A stretch of DNA of 64,000 bases from Larix kaempferi (GCA_027924585.1 BSBM01000608.1:7318501-7382500); one strand, 5' to 3'; positions 9,990 through 22,035 are shown, numbered from the stretch's first letter. Notes: generated by a model from the letters alone, not told the origin. Program-made: numbers and translations.

Positions 9990-12308
9990 TGTTTCACATA
10001 TAATATAAATCAGCCTCATAATCTTACATATAAAAGAATTATAACAAGATTATATCTACTAAAATCAAATATTAAAATTTTTCCCAAAAAAGAAAACCAA
10101 AGTACCATAAAAATTAGAGAAGCACCTCTAGCAATATGCTTATATACTAGAGGCGTCAACAAGCAATGTTCTACAATATCTATGCCGCACCGCTGGTTAT
10201 ATATCAAAAATTTTAAAATTGAATTGGACGGTGCGCCTAAATCTTATTAGCACACCGTTATTCAAATGCACCGAATTTAAAAAATAATAATTTATTTGAA
10301 ATCTATTTACGGTGCGCCTATGCCATGACAGTGAACCATGCACCGATTCCTTGATGTGACATAGGAGCACCATTAGTTGTGTGTTCAAAGAGTTTATACA
10401 TGGTTCACTTATATACTGGAGGCACCGAACAACAGTGTGCTACAATATTTATGTTGCACCGCTGATTATGTATCAAGAATTTTAAATTCGACTTGGACGG
10501 TGCACCTAAATCTTTTTAGTGCAACATTGTTCAAATGCACCAAATTTAAAAAATAATAATTTATTTGAAATATATTTACAGTGCGCCTATGCCACGTCAA
10601 TGCACCATACACTGGTTCCTTGACGTGACATAGGAGCACCATTAGTTGTGTGTTTATGGGTTTATCAAAAGTTTCGTCGATGCACCTATCTCACGTAATG
10701 TCACTCATACCAGTGTGATGACGTGACATAAGTGCACCATATAAATGATTATGATTTTTATTGTACTAATACCGATGCGCTAGACAATAACAAGCACCAT
10801 ATTTATGGTTCCCTTGATTGTACTAAATGCATTAGTGTCTATGCGAATTCAGTTTTTTATTAGGTGTATCAATGGTTCATTTATGCTACATCATTGCAGC
10901 GATAACCAGTGTGCATGAGTGGCATAAGTGCACATTTAAACGTTTATTATTTTTTAAAATGGTATGGTTACCGGTGCGTGTGTTACACTTAAGGGAACCA
11001 GAATGTCGGTGCTCTTAAATGTGTAACGCACCAGAGTGACTATTTGTGGGTTTTATTTTTTATTTTTCCATGCGAAATGGTGCGTTCGAGTCATTCGACT
11101 CACACCGCTAACAGTGCACCCTATAATCATTTACAAGATGCACCGTAGAGTGGTACTAGCCAAACGACTCGAACGCACCGCACAATTTTTTTTAATTTTT
11201 TTTTTAAATGACCATTTCAAGTTGAATTTAAAAAAATATTTTGTGAACTAACAGAGATTTTACCTATTGAATGACACGTTGGGGAGCCATATTGGCAATG
11301 TATTATAAATTTGAATTTTTCCAATACAGTTTGGAAAAATTCAAACTAACTGAATAGCCAATAGAAGAAAAGGATGCATCCACGTGGACCACGGATGTCA
11401 GGTCATCCAAGTGTGTGAAGGGAAGCACCGATGCAGAGGGGATCAAACGCATTGAAGTGGGGTAAAAATGATTTTTCGGGCACATCAATTTGTTTTTATT
11501 AAACCATGTTTCGGTGCGCTCGACATTAGGATGCACCTGTGCGATCCACAATTGAGAGCACCAAAATTAGCCTATGTTAAAATAAAATAATTTTTTTTAA
11601 TAAAATAACAAAATATATATATTTTTTTAATAAAATTTTTGTCTAGTGCATTGTGTTTATTCGACAGCACCAGTGCATCCATGGTCTTTAGCAGACCGAG
11701 AATTTTTTTTAAATATTTTGTCGATTATAAAATTATATTTTTTATTTTTGATAAAAGTAAGGGCGGTGCATTGTGGTCTCAAAAACTTACCGGGGTGTTT
11801 AACATCGAATGCACCATTGGTAGACTTTTGAGATTTTTTTTAAAGAGAATATATTATTATGTTTCATAAAATAATGTTCAGTGCGTTAGGTTTGATAAGA
11901 TGCACCGGGGCGATTACCATTAGTGAACGCACTGAGTTTAGTTGTTTACCTAAATATTTCAGTTTTTAAATAAAAGAGTATGCACTGCAGCAGTTTCTAC
12001 TAAATGCCCCAGTCTGTTTTTGTGTTAATGAATCCACCACTATGGTTATTTGGAAATTATTTTGTTTTGATAACTATGTTTTGTGGTTGCAGTGCGACAA
12101 ATTAGGATGCGCTAGTGAACGCACCTGTGCAATTATGTTAAGAACACACTGGTGTCATTAGGTTAAAAGCACGCTAAAATTTAAAAAATTCCGCTAAAAC
12201 CTTCTGCCGCTCACCTTATCTACTAACGTCCACTAGAAACGAATATTTGGGCTCTTTTGGGAGGAAAATATGTTATAACCTCCGCTAAAGGGCCTTTTCC
12301 TTGTAGTG
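9990..12308. mobile_element. CACTA (En/Spm-type) transposon end with subterminal repeats
   Basis: Read from 12308 leftwards the sequence starts CACTACAAGGAAAAGGCCC and continues with TTTAGCGGAGG, typical of plant CACTA termini; on the plus strand it ends TAGTG at 12304-12308. The adjoining 2 kb is filled with short motifs in both orientations (GGTGCG, GCACCG, TGCACC and variants, for example near 10190, 10230, 10313, 10430, 11150, 11515, 11810 and 11900), as expected for subterminal transposase-binding repeats. No matching left terminus with the same three-base duplication was found, so the other end is lost or outside the window. Confidence 0.75.
10128..10665. repeat. 270-bp tandem duplication inside the CACTA subterminal region
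   Basis: Two copies start at about 10139 and 10409. Both contain CTTATATACT, TCTACAATAT or GCTACAATAT, GGACGGTGC, AATAATAATTTATTTGAAAT and GACATAGGAGCACCATTAG in the same order. Confidence 0.85.
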
Positions 12309-12512
12309 CATCTTTTCTAGAAAAAGAACTTCATCTTCTAAAATGGATTAGTTATGGATTAAACTATTTTTTCTTTTTTTTTAAAATAAGAGACCCTTCT
12401 ATAATGTCAATATACAAAGAAGCATATGACTAGGTACTCTCTTAGGATTGTATATAATACAATCTGAACACAAAAACTCTACATGTATTTTATTTTTATT
12501 ATATATAAATTT
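12309..12512. other. Spacer between CACTA end and outer copia element
   Basis: AT-rich DNA without a gene. Its last five bases before the next element (GTTTC, 12513-12517) are the left target-site duplication of the copia element at 12518-32127. Confidence 0.6.
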
Positions 12513-12517
12513 GTTTC

Positions 12518-12743
12518 TATCAGTATTCCTAGGTAGGAAGGAACACAAGGATTAAAATATGACAAATGAATAGGCTTGAAAGAAATATTTTCATTAAGAT
12601 AGTATACATATAAATACAATTATGTAAAACTTGGTTTTATATTCCAAGTGGTCTCTTGGACTCTTGATGTGTCATATTCATCTATGAAAATTAAGTGAAT
12701 AATGATACTATTTACCAAATCAACAAGGATTAGGTTTCCAACA
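12518..12743 (-). repeat. 3' LTR of the outer copia element
   Basis: Shares with the LTRs at 31.9-35.6 kb the run AAGATAGTATACA, TTCCAAGTGGTCTCTTGGAC, GTGAATAATG and AAGGATTAGGTTTCCAACA. Its first 13 bases are the most diverged part. Confidence 0.8.
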
Positions 12744-12758
12744 TTCCCCCCTTTAATC
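12744..12758 (-). promoter_or_regulatory. Polypurine tract of the outer copia element
   Basis: Minus strand GGATTAAAGGGGGGAA directly precedes the LTR start TGTTGGAAACC; it would prime plus-strand DNA synthesis. Confidence 0.8.
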
Positions 12759-12808
12759 CGAAGGGATGTCTTTGTGATTCCAAGAATCCTTTGAAAAAGA
12801 GTTGAAAA

Positions 12809-13410
12809 TGTTGTGGAAAAAATTGCACAATGTGCACTCTTCCAATTGGTAAGGGACTAGGAATTGTAGGCTACAGCAAGGCCAAGAGGGAAACTAGGAT
12901 GGAGCATTTGACTTCTCTCTACAAAATGTATGTCAATGGCTTCCTTTTATAGGCCAATAGGTGGCCAAGAAACAACTAGATCCAAATGTGAATTCCATCA
13001 CCTCGTGAAGTGGTTCCAAGTACACAAAGGGGGTTATTTAATGCCATAAGGAGTGTAAGGATCCCCAAATTCGAATTGTGGAGGTGATGGGACATTAATG
13101 AGCCTTTAATGCATTGTAGGTAGTTAAGATTCCACCATTTTTTGTAGTAGTGCGGCATTAATGATGAAAAGTCATGCGTAGCGCGACCTTTATGAAGAAA
13201 AGTTGCACAATAAACTAGCATGGGTACATAGTTATAAACCTGCACGATAGTGCAACTTTTGAAGGAAAATTCATGCCTTTTGTACTCTAAGGCTCAAATA
13301 GTTTTATGGATTTGCTGAGGATGTATTTGGTGAATTGCATTCTTTATGTTGATGAAGCCTTACTGCAAGAATCTCCAAAATGTCACATGTGTGAGATTTA
13401 GGCATTAACA
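12809..13410 (-). repeat. 3' LTR of the nested gypsy element (602 bp)
   Basis: Starts TGTTGTGGAAAA and ends GGCATTAACA on the plus strand. It matches the right LTR over most of its length, for example TAGATCCAAATGTGAATTCC and AATTCGAATTGTGGAGGTGA. A minus-strand TATA box lies at 12943-12953 (CCTATAAAAGG). It lacks about 410 bases present in the right LTR. Confidence 0.9.
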
Positions 13411-13423
13411 GATTCCCCCTGAT
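13411..13423 (-). promoter_or_regulatory. Polypurine tract of the nested gypsy element
   Basis: Minus strand ATCAGGGGGAATC ends immediately before the LTR start TGTTAATGCC. Confidence 0.85.
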
Positions 13424-15260
13424 GTATGAGGTTCGGAAGGTACTATAGGGATGATAATGCATCATGTTTTCTTGTGTTACTCTCTTGTTCTATAGAATAA
13501 AGCATAAGTGGACAATAGGGTACTCCCATGGGGGAATATTGTTGGTGACGACCGTTGGAGATGTAGTAAAGAATAGTTTTTTATACAAACAAGGAGGGAA
13601 TACCCATGCTCGTGAAATGTTGTCAAGGTGATTACAATAATAGAGGATGAATGGGTCAACTCTACTGTAATATTGGGGCATGGATGAAGGAGGATTTGAT
13701 CCATGTTAAGAGTAAATAACCCAGGAACTATTGTGAAGTACTGAAGAAGCAATATTGCTAATGATCATGATAATCCCAAAGGGGTGGGGGACCATTATGG
13801 TTTGTGAAGCTACCTGAGAACTTCACTATACCAGATAGAATGCTACCATGATTTGTAAATGTGAACACTGCTACCTTCAAAATTACGTTTTCCTCAAATG
13901 CAATAGATGTTTTGACATCAAGCATAGGGGAAACCACTTAGTTAGGGAGAACTAATGACCCTCCCTACCAAGTTCGAGGTGATCACTTATAGTGATTGGA
14001 TGGAATTCCAAGGTACAACTGCAACTACTACAACTCTCAGAATGTAGTGTTTGACGTCAATGAGAGCTGAAGTACATGATAGGATGAGGGTCTTACCCTA
14101 AGAACTGAGATCATATTGTAACCAACTGGTGGATGGAGAGACCTGACACAAGACTAGATGATAAGCATGGGGCTCATAAATTCCTTTGATCGATGTAAAC
14201 ATGGGGAGCGTGGATTGCATCCTTCCTTTCAGAATGGTACAAGTTGAGACGGAGGGACACAAACTAAAAATGGCAGGGCTTTGATGGAGAGACAATACAG
14301 AGAGTAACGATAACTGACAAAAAAGATACTATTGAGGATATTTCTAATAAATACATCGATCAAAGGAGACCATGGGTTGCTACCAAAAGAATACTTTGTT
14401 CACACAATGTAAGGTGATGGGGGAATTGTTTGTATAGAAAGAATAATGTTGGGATCCCCACATTTTTGGGTGTGTCTGGGGACCAATTTGATGATGGTCG
14501 GAGTCCCCATGGTTTTGAGTGATTTGGGGGATGCTTTCCAAGATGAAATGGGGGTTAACTTGCATACGCAAAGATGGGTGCCCCATGAATCAATTCCATA
14601 CAATGTATGACTATGGGATAATTGAATAGAATTGGTTACTTCTGAGGGTGGGGGGCCCATAGGTGTCTTTACAGGGGTGATGATACGAAGAATATTGTAG
14701 AAGGTAAAGTGCTCATGGAGGTATCAGTGGTATTTGTGAATCTTTATCATAACATGGGCCGAGGAATATGATGGGGGTTTACTTGGTGGAGGAAATGCAC
14801 AACTATAAAATGATAAGATAAGGGGTGATCTTTTCAAGGTGGATCAGATTCCTCGGACTTGTGGGGGATCGACATCATGGGTGTCAACTTATGACGAGGA
14901 TGGCAATGGTGTGCACACCCATGGGGTAACATGCTAGTCCCAATTATGACACTGATGGAACATCAAGACTGGAAACGAGATCCCTATGGTTATCAGGGGG
15001 AATACTGGTAAATGCAATATAAGCGGAGGATACATAGTTCCTATATGCTAGTTTCATAATGATACCTATGGTAAGGTGTCTGGCATATTTGCTTTAGCAT
15101 GGAGCCTTTTTCTTATAATGGAAAAATAATGGTATCCAAATTGTCTTGGTCGAGATACTACACACACGACACACATAACCAAGTGTAGTAAAGGACATAA
15201 CCAAGGTATTGACAATGCAGAAATAATATAACCAAAACATAGCACACATTTCCATGATGT
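13424..15260 (-). other. 3' internal part of the gypsy element, no recognisable coding
   Basis: Where reverse transcriptase and integrase would be expected there is G-rich (plus-strand) DNA with short unrelated frames. No YxDD, RNase H or integrase motif was found on either strand. This may be an old deletion plus filler, or a segment so decayed that its origin is lost. Confidence 0.55.
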
Positions 15261-16612
15261 TTAGGAAACATGCGATGGTTCTGTAGGATCCAAGTCTTCG
15301 TTGGAAGATGATGAATCGTCACTAGTTAGTAAACCAACCAAAGATGATGTGGTATCAATGGTATCCAATATAGGGGGAACAAATTCCTCAGTAGGTGCAT
15401 TTGAAGGTAATTTGCTAAGGTAGGTGATTTCATCTTGGAGTCTCATTAGTTCGGGGCAAGCTTCTCATTCGGTGCGCAGAATGGGGTATTAGATGAGAGG
15501 TCTCACCACAAGACCAACAGGGTCTTGGTACATGGGAATGGAAGTGTTCTTATACTTTTGAGGATTTGACTTGATTCAAAATGCAGGTGATGGCCCTGAG
15601 GGTAAGCATGTTCAAGTGATTCTTGCAGGAGGAGCATCCATTACATGGTGTTGTCATCGTAAGATTATGATGTTGAGGATATTGCGACATTATAGGCTCC
15701 ACCACAGAACTTGCTACTTGGGAATCATGTGTGGGAGGTGTGACTGAAGGTGTCACTAATGTTGTGATCATATTAATAGATGTTGATTCCTAGGTTGAGG
15801 AGGGAGGTTCCTCAATCGTCACCTTAGTGATATGAATGGTGGCCAACACATCTCGAAATCGGGGGTATCCGGGAAATGGTGTTTATAGTGACCATATTGA
15901 GAACACATGGCACATGCATGGTTCATACGCAGTGTGTTGGACTTAGATGTGGGAAAGGGTTATGTGTACCCTTTTACCGTCGATGGAGCATGTGTTATGC
16001 TAATGGGGGTATTAATAAAAAAATTTAGCTTCGATAAAGTAGGAAACAGGTCAATCACATGGCCTTGTTTCCCACAAAGAGAACATGGTGGCATAACTCT
16101 TTGAGTGGGAGTATTCGTCATTACTGAGGATTTTAACTGTTGTTGGTTGATGCCCCTTGTTTTAGGCTTAGAGTCTCCTGATGAATCAGGTGTAGGAGTT
16201 GGTAATATGGGACCTTTCAACTTTGGTTGTTTGGTGCCCCTATTGGTGGTCTTTGTGATGACCAGTTGCTGTTTAGTCACGTATATCATAGATTGGGCTA
16301 TTGTAACCGATGGTGTTACAGGCCTTGTGGGCGTATGAGACAAAACAAGGACAAACTCATAATGAGATACTAGTAGGGTGGTATAAGGTAGGGTGGTATA
16401 AGGCACCATACCGAGATACCTAGAGTGATCCTAGGTAGAGTTAACTAGGCCATAACCGGCGTCCCTTGCACCCCTGTTGGAGGGTACAAGAATGGGATTT
16501 GGAATATTGGTGGGACCAATGGACTCAACATTTGTTCAATTCCATGACTAAGCAGTGGTGTTGATGATGGTGTTGAGGTGGAGGTGGCTCCATTTTCAAC
16601 GGTGAAAATTGT
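15261..16612 (-). pseudogene. Element-specific coding remnant downstream of protease, with damaged Cys-His knuckle
   Basis: Minus-strand frames at 16409-15960, 15771-15550 and 15446-15261 form a Pro/Thr/Ser-rich region. The first contains CSLCGKQGHVIDLF, which fits the CX2CX4HX4C zinc knuckle except that the last Cys is Phe. The second has a CNGCSSC cluster. The last ends in an acidic Ser-rich tail. Several stops interrupt the frames. A nucleocapsid-like knuckle after the protease is out of the usual order, so rearrangement is likely. Confidence 0.5.
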
Positions 16613-17467
16613 TCACATTAGGCCATCAGTCGATGTGGTGATATTTGGCGGTGGTCCCCAATACATGCCTAACAAATTGGAGTCCTTGTACATGCCAGGG
16701 GAAATGTCAACATACGATTGATCATTGTCAAGTACAATTGGTAGGACATTGTCGGGATTGCTTGTGGTGTTGGGGTCATAGTAGTTAAGATGGTCGAGGG
16801 AAACAACCGTCACATTTAATGGAAACATCATGATACGGAAGACCGAGGAGGCTACCACCTTCATGGAATACATATAACTACACCCCAAGAGGATGTTTTA
16901 GACGATTTCAACATCGACTACTTTGATATCGATCATGACCATCTTGGCCCCTAGCTCGATGGGGACATTTTGGTACAATCCTCTTGGTTGGGATGGTCTC
17001 CCATCATATGCACAAAGAGATATGGATGAGGGGACCAAATTAGATGATCCTAAAAGTTTCCACACTTTTGTAGAAATAACGCAAGTGGATGAGCCTTCGT
17101 CTATGATAAAACGATGAATCATGATGTTCTTTATGGTGACTAGAACATCAAATGCAACTGATTATGGTAGTCGTGGTTCTCCTTTGTCAAGCTCAAAGGT
17201 CCCGAGACGCGAGTCAGAAGGATCGATGCCTCCAAGTGCATTGATAAACTCCTTTAATTGTGTCGGGAAATACTGTAGAACTTCCAACGTGGACATGGCT
17301 GCAGGGGATTGAGCCAAGTCATCCACAATACTGTAATTGTGGGCAACTTTCATGTGGCGGTTATTAGGATTACACCGAAGTGGAACCTTGAGAATTTGTG
17401 GTATTTGTTCGTCACTTGGGTGTGGTTTTTGGAGAAGTACCAGTGAGGGGATAGGAGCGTCTTCCAC
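16613..17467 (-). pseudogene. Gypsy retropepsin region with upstream linker (interrupted)
   Basis: Frames at 17467-17162, 17122-16898 and 16888-16613 line up end to end as a known plant gypsy protease segment. First comes the linker with DLAQSPAAMSTLEVLQYFP and GGIDPSDS, next the active-site strand IIDEGSSTCVISTKVWKLLG, then LCAYDGRPSQPRGLYQNVP and IELGAKMVMIDIKVVD. After a stop the chain continues NILLGCSYMYSMKVVASSVF, matching the LLGR-W strand of the family. The DEGSST variant of the aspartic-protease DTGS motif is normal for this lineage. The enzyme would cleave the polyprotein, but stops make this copy inactive. Confidence 0.8.
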
Positions 17468-19219
17468 TTGGGGGGTTTCATTCCTATCATAACCCTTGGC
17501 TCAAGTCTGGAGGTTTATATCCAACATGTAGATATTTTGAAAAGAGCTATCATTGGGAGGGATAGGATCTGGTTGTTGTCTAACTACCCCTTGATTTGAA
17601 AAGGATTTTTGTAACATGGCATTTTATGGCTAGGGAGGGTTCACAACCTGAGGAGGGTTTGCCACCGTCTTCTTTTTGGCTTCCACTGATTTTTGGCATT
17701 CGGGGGTAAGAGGACAATGATGTGTGTAATGACCATAATTGATGTCAATGGAGCAGTAGTAATTGGTTCTCAGGTTGGGGTTCTTCCCTTGTTTTGGGGG
17801 CTTGTTAGTCCTCGTTTTCTAATTACCCGTATTCTAGTTCTCTTAGGGAGGGGTGTTTCCCCCTTGCCCCGATTGCTAGATCTGCTTGTTCTTACCTTTG
17901 TTCTTCCCTTGAGTCTATAGATTCTAGGGGTTAGTGGTGTTCGATTACTAGAATTGTTGAGCATGTTGAACGTAAGAGGGTTGAACTAAGTTTACCCCTA
18001 TGTGGGAGGAAGTTTGCTGACTATTCGGGCATGGGAATGGGTAATAAGGGTTATATCCCGTGGGTGGCATAAATGCAGTTCGCATACCATAAGAGGTGGA
18101 CATAGGAATGGATTGCACCATTGGTGGTTTAGGAACCATCGTTGTTTGGCTAATATTCAAGTAAGCAGAGCTGTAAGTTCCATATTGTAATTGATCAACT
18201 GGTGGGGTTGGTACCGGTGCAAGGGGTATCAACGCAGGTGTCATGGATGGGTATTTCAAAGCCATGTTAAATGGCACCGAAGATGTAGGAGGAACCTTTC
18301 CTAAATGAGAAATGGACACAATAATCCCATCCTCTGAATGTGACGAGCCTGCAGGTGTAGGATCCAACGACCGATGCCAAGTGGCATCAGAAAGGATAGT
18401 GTAAAGGTTGTCGGATTGTGCATATATGAGATCGAAATGCTGGGCATTCATAATATCCTCCTCCTCACTTTTTGACATGGAGGTGGAGAAATCTTTGGAT
18501 ATGGAGGGTTGGAGAGATTTGATAAACCAATCCAACAAAAATGTTGGTTGTATTTCAATTTTACACAGTGTGCGACACCTACGCCACTCATGGATGTGGT
18601 CCGTGATGTGGGTGGATGTATTTTGTCGAAATTCTGTGAGAATTTTGAGACCTAGGTCATGTCGAATAGAAATTTGGGAGTAAGTGAGGAATGAAGTGCC
18701 CAATGTTGCAAATGTAGCATGGTTTTATCTCGTTGGATTTACATACCATCTTGTTTTCATTCCGGTGAGGTTACACTCAAAGTGGCGAAGTCTCACGGGA
18801 TCATCCGCTATGTTGTTAGATGAAAACCATAAGTGGAAATACATGACATGTTTTGCGGGATCGTCCCCTTGCTTTCCTTAAAATTTAGGAATGTTAGAGG
18901 GAATTTTATCTGGCATATCCAACTAGGTTGGATCATGTGCTATGGGATCATTGATCAGTTTGGCCAAATATGGTAGATTTAAACTAGCTACGAATGATAA
19001 GGTGGGGGGAGTTGGTCCTACTATTTTTTGTTGGGTGTGATTTCCACGAGGGGGTGACCTAGGTGGTGTGTAAAACAATGATTTCCTTCTTACATTGTTG
19101 GAAGGATCAAAGGGATCCAAAGGATCTCCTAGAGGAGAATCCAAATGAGTGCCTCTTCTGGCAGTGGAGGAGGTATGGGGATCAATGCTTTCTCCCCAAG
19201 GAGAAATTGTACATAGCAA
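17468..19219 (-). pseudogene. Gypsy gag of the nested element (interrupted)
   Basis: The N-terminal part (19219-18923) is Pro/Ser-rich and ends LPYLAKLINDPIAHDPT. The frame continues past single stops through NIPKF and HVMYFHLWFSSNNIADDP to a clear capsid core in 18703-17948 (LTEFRQNTSTHITDHIHEW, then FLLDWFIKSLQPSISKD). A Pro/Met/Tyr-rich tail follows, then a basic Arg/Lys-rich stretch at 17964-17770 that would bind RNA. It aligns in order with the gag at 4870-6465. At least three stops lie in the core region, and further breaks follow before the protease. Confidence 0.8.
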
Positions 19220-19950
19220 GGCTCGAACTCATCCCGATGATCCTATCAAAGTGGTATAGGAATGACCTCGACCAATGTACCTTTCGCGTGAACCACAGGG
19301 GGAAGGTGTAAAAACACCCCTCGAGAGAGGGGAAATACCTTACAGTCTTCGGGAATTCCTTAGGGGATTGTTTTGGTCCTCAATGGTGAACGATTTTTTT
19401 TTTAATGAGAGTGATGGTGGAATTAAACACAATTGAACAAATGCAAAAATATGCCAACCACAACAGATGCAAAATGGTGCAATAAGTGATTGATATGTGC
19501 AAATTCGGTTTTAGTGCATGCGTTCCCACATGTAGGTTCTTTTTAATTATGAGTTAGTGAACTTGTATTACAAAAGAAAATAAATGTAAAATACCTAATG
19601 TCCTTCATCTCAAATGTAACTGGGCCTCCCAAAAGTACAACTGATGGTGACAATGGGATTCATACACTAATTGATTAGTGGAGGTAACAAAGAGCTAGTT
19701 CTAATGACAATGGGGCCGATGTTCGAATCAAGATGACTTGGAAACACCTCCCAATGGAAATAGCTAACTTCAGGAGTCAATTTCACTTATAATTTCTCCT
19801 TGGAGATGTCCTAAGTTTGGCCACTAAGATACCTTGTGTCAAGTGTGGATCACTAGTTCAGCATGCACGGTATAGTTTCATCTCCCTACAAAAAGCTGAG
19901 CGGATTATATGGGAGAGAAGGGAAGCTATTCCTCGGCTTTCACCTCCTTG
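19220..19950 (-). other. Leader segment of the nested gypsy element
   Basis: No gene is seen between the gag start and the insertion point of the younger element. Its last five bases (GTCAC, 19951-19955) are the left target duplication of that element. Confidence 0.5.
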
Positions 19951-20563
19951 GTCACTGTTAGGACTGGAATTGTACCTAGTCCCTTTATTATTTCTTAGTT
20001 TCTAAATTTTCATTGTTTTTTGCTTTTGCTTGTTTTTAAGTTAATTTGATTTTTCATTTTTATTACATGACCATAGTTTTATTACTTTATTCCACTTTTA
20101 TTTTATGTTATAATACTTGTCTTGTTAAATATTTCATTTCTTTTTAAGTCTTCAAACACATATCAATATTTGGCATAACTCCTATGTTGAATATTTTGCA
20201 AAGTTTTTATATGAAAACACTCTCGCAGCATAGTTACCAAGTTGCATATGTCCAAGCGCTGCCAAAATCCCAAAATCAACGAAGAACGTGGCTAGCCCAC
20301 ATCCAGTTTAGTGCATTACTTGTCATGAATGAAGACCCCGAAGAATTTGTCAGCTATATGATAGCAAGTGTCAAGTTTATAATTTCACCACCAATGATTT
20401 GAAAACAGAGGAAGCCACGCGCATGGTTGAGAGGACACTAAGAGAGGAAATGATAGAGTTTCTTTTCTTTGTATTGGTTTCTTGCTTTGTGGTTGGATTA
20501 TGAAAGATGATAGCTGTAGAAACTAAGGGGTCTCACAGAAGTCATTAGCAAATGAAGATGTTT

Positions 20564-20700
20564 TTTTGCACATTGTGTAACGCAGAGGTAGGCAAGTTCA
20601 GTAAACATTGTAGGAGCTGTGAAAAATGCATTGTGGATTTGATCACCATTGTCGATGGCTAAACAACTGTGTTGGAAAGAATAATTATATCACTTTTGTG
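20564..20700 (+). pseudogene. DHHC-type S-acyltransferase fragment, copy A
   Basis: Encodes the cysteine-rich core of a DHHC palmitoyltransferase: [21 protein letters not shown], then [20 protein letters not shown]. The DHHC motif is at 20641-20652. All zinc-binding Cys and His of this stretch are present. A one-base deletion between the second and third blocks (within TGCATTGTGGATTT) shifts the frame, so the fragment cannot be translated whole. Membrane segments expected before and after the core are not recognisable. In a working enzyme the DHHC cysteine carries the acyl group to membrane proteins. The fragment lies in the U3 part of the LTR and switches directly into the CAP-G-like fragment at about 20701-20714. 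Confidence 0.85.
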
Positions 20701-20713
20701 GTATTGTGTTCTT

Positions 20714-20950
20714 ATGAAGTTACCAGATAACGCAGAAATAACCAATGAAGTTTGGGATGAAGTCATAGATTGCATGCAAAGATGGATGCAGGATAAAGTT
20801 TCGATAATCAGGGTTTATGTTGTTTGTGATTTGGAACGCTTTGCAATTGATATTGAGAATGTGAACATTGTTGAAGCTTCATACTAAAATTCTTGGAAGG
20901 GGATTGACAGACAGAGTGCCAGCTATCACAACAAAATGCATAAAGATGAT
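20714..20950 (+). pseudogene. Condensin CAP-G-like (condensin complex subunit 3) fragment, copy A
   Basis: Open frame from 20714 reads [49 protein letters not shown] second frame (20868-20950) continues TKILGRGLTDRVPAITTKC, IKMMKDAW. The order and words resemble HEAT-repeat sequence of eukaryotic condensin subunit CAP-G/YCG1, where the GL-DR-PAV-C-K-KDEW pattern recurs. A frameshift and a stop after EASY separate the parts. Identification is from memory of the family and less certain than for the DHHC part; another HEAT-repeat protein is possible. Confidence 0.6.
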
Positions 20951-22010
20951 GAAAGATGCATGGTCATGGTCTGTTTTTCACTGTTTTAGTCATGGTCATT
21001 GGGAACATATTATGAGGACATGGAAACAAATTTCAAAAAACCAAAAGAGTTTTTTGTCCATCATGGACTCATTCACGAAAAAATATCTCCTTTTTTCAAC
21101 AGGTGTCATGGTTGGAAATATTCGAATTGATCTTTACGGCCTATTTTTTAGGGTTTAAAAACATTTAATAATTTCCTGTTTTAGTCATCATTGTTCGACG
21201 TAAATTATGATCGATTGGAGAAGAATTTTTAAAAACCAAGAGAAGTTTTTGTTCACCAAGACCCATACACAAAAAAATCTCTCCTTTTTTTCACAGGTTT
21301 CCCAGATCGAGAGATATGTATGGTTCTTTGAGACCAATTTTTCATAAATTTGCCAAATTTCCCTAGAATCCAATTTTGCTATTATGGGCATATTCGACCC
21401 TAGGGTTTTGGATCTCATAAACTGCTAAATGTAACTTCTAAGGAGTTTAGAGACATAAATAAGTGTATATGCAACCACTTCATTTTGATATCTTGTAATT
21501 ATAAAAGGAGGAAAAAGATACATTATGGAAGTTGGGTTTTTGTTTTGGAGAAGGGCTTAGAACCGACGATGTTGTTGACATTTAAACATATACAATATAC
21601 TCTCATGTAAGTGTTCTGAAGACTGACATTTGATCTAAATATATTATATAAGCCATTTGTTGACCTTTATTACTGGTTTATGTTTATAGTTTGTTTGACT
21701 ACCCTGTTTGTAATTTCATGTCTGGATGAAAGTTTTTACCTTGTGAATGCTTATAAACTTGTGGATAGAACTAGATTTCTTGTTGAATATTTTCTTATGG
21801 TTTATGTCTATGTTTTATATCTTTACATTTCATATCTCTCAGATTTATTTATGATTCAGTGATGGTATATGTTTAATATTTGATTACCCCCTTCTTATGA
21901 ATGATACCTTCAAACAAAAATTACAAAAACAAATTGATTTCCTTTCAGTTTTTCTTGAGATTGTTCTAGCTTGTACCCTCGTAGTCTAGGTACAATTTAT
22001 AGCACAAACA

Positions 22011-22035
22011 TCTTTAGCGCTGTTGCCGGGGACGG
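22011..22035 (+). other. Primer binding site of the gene-capturing gypsy element
   Basis: Follows the LTR directly. TTTAGCGCTGTTGCCGGGGA differs at two bases from the TTTGGCGCCGTTGCCGGGGA-type site of Athila-like plant gypsy elements. Confidence 0.8.

Larger units (their letters stand above)
19956..22010 (+). repeat. 5' LTR of the gene-capturing gypsy element
   Basis: Starts TGTTAGGACTGG and ends ATAGCACAAACA. A TATA-like box TTATAAAAGG is at 21499-21508, placing the likely transcription start in the last 500 bases. Contains the DHHC-like (20564-20700) and CAP-G-like (20714-20950) segments in its U3 part. Two imperfect repeats of about 85 bases lie at 21028-21110 and 21226-21308. Confidence 0.9.
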
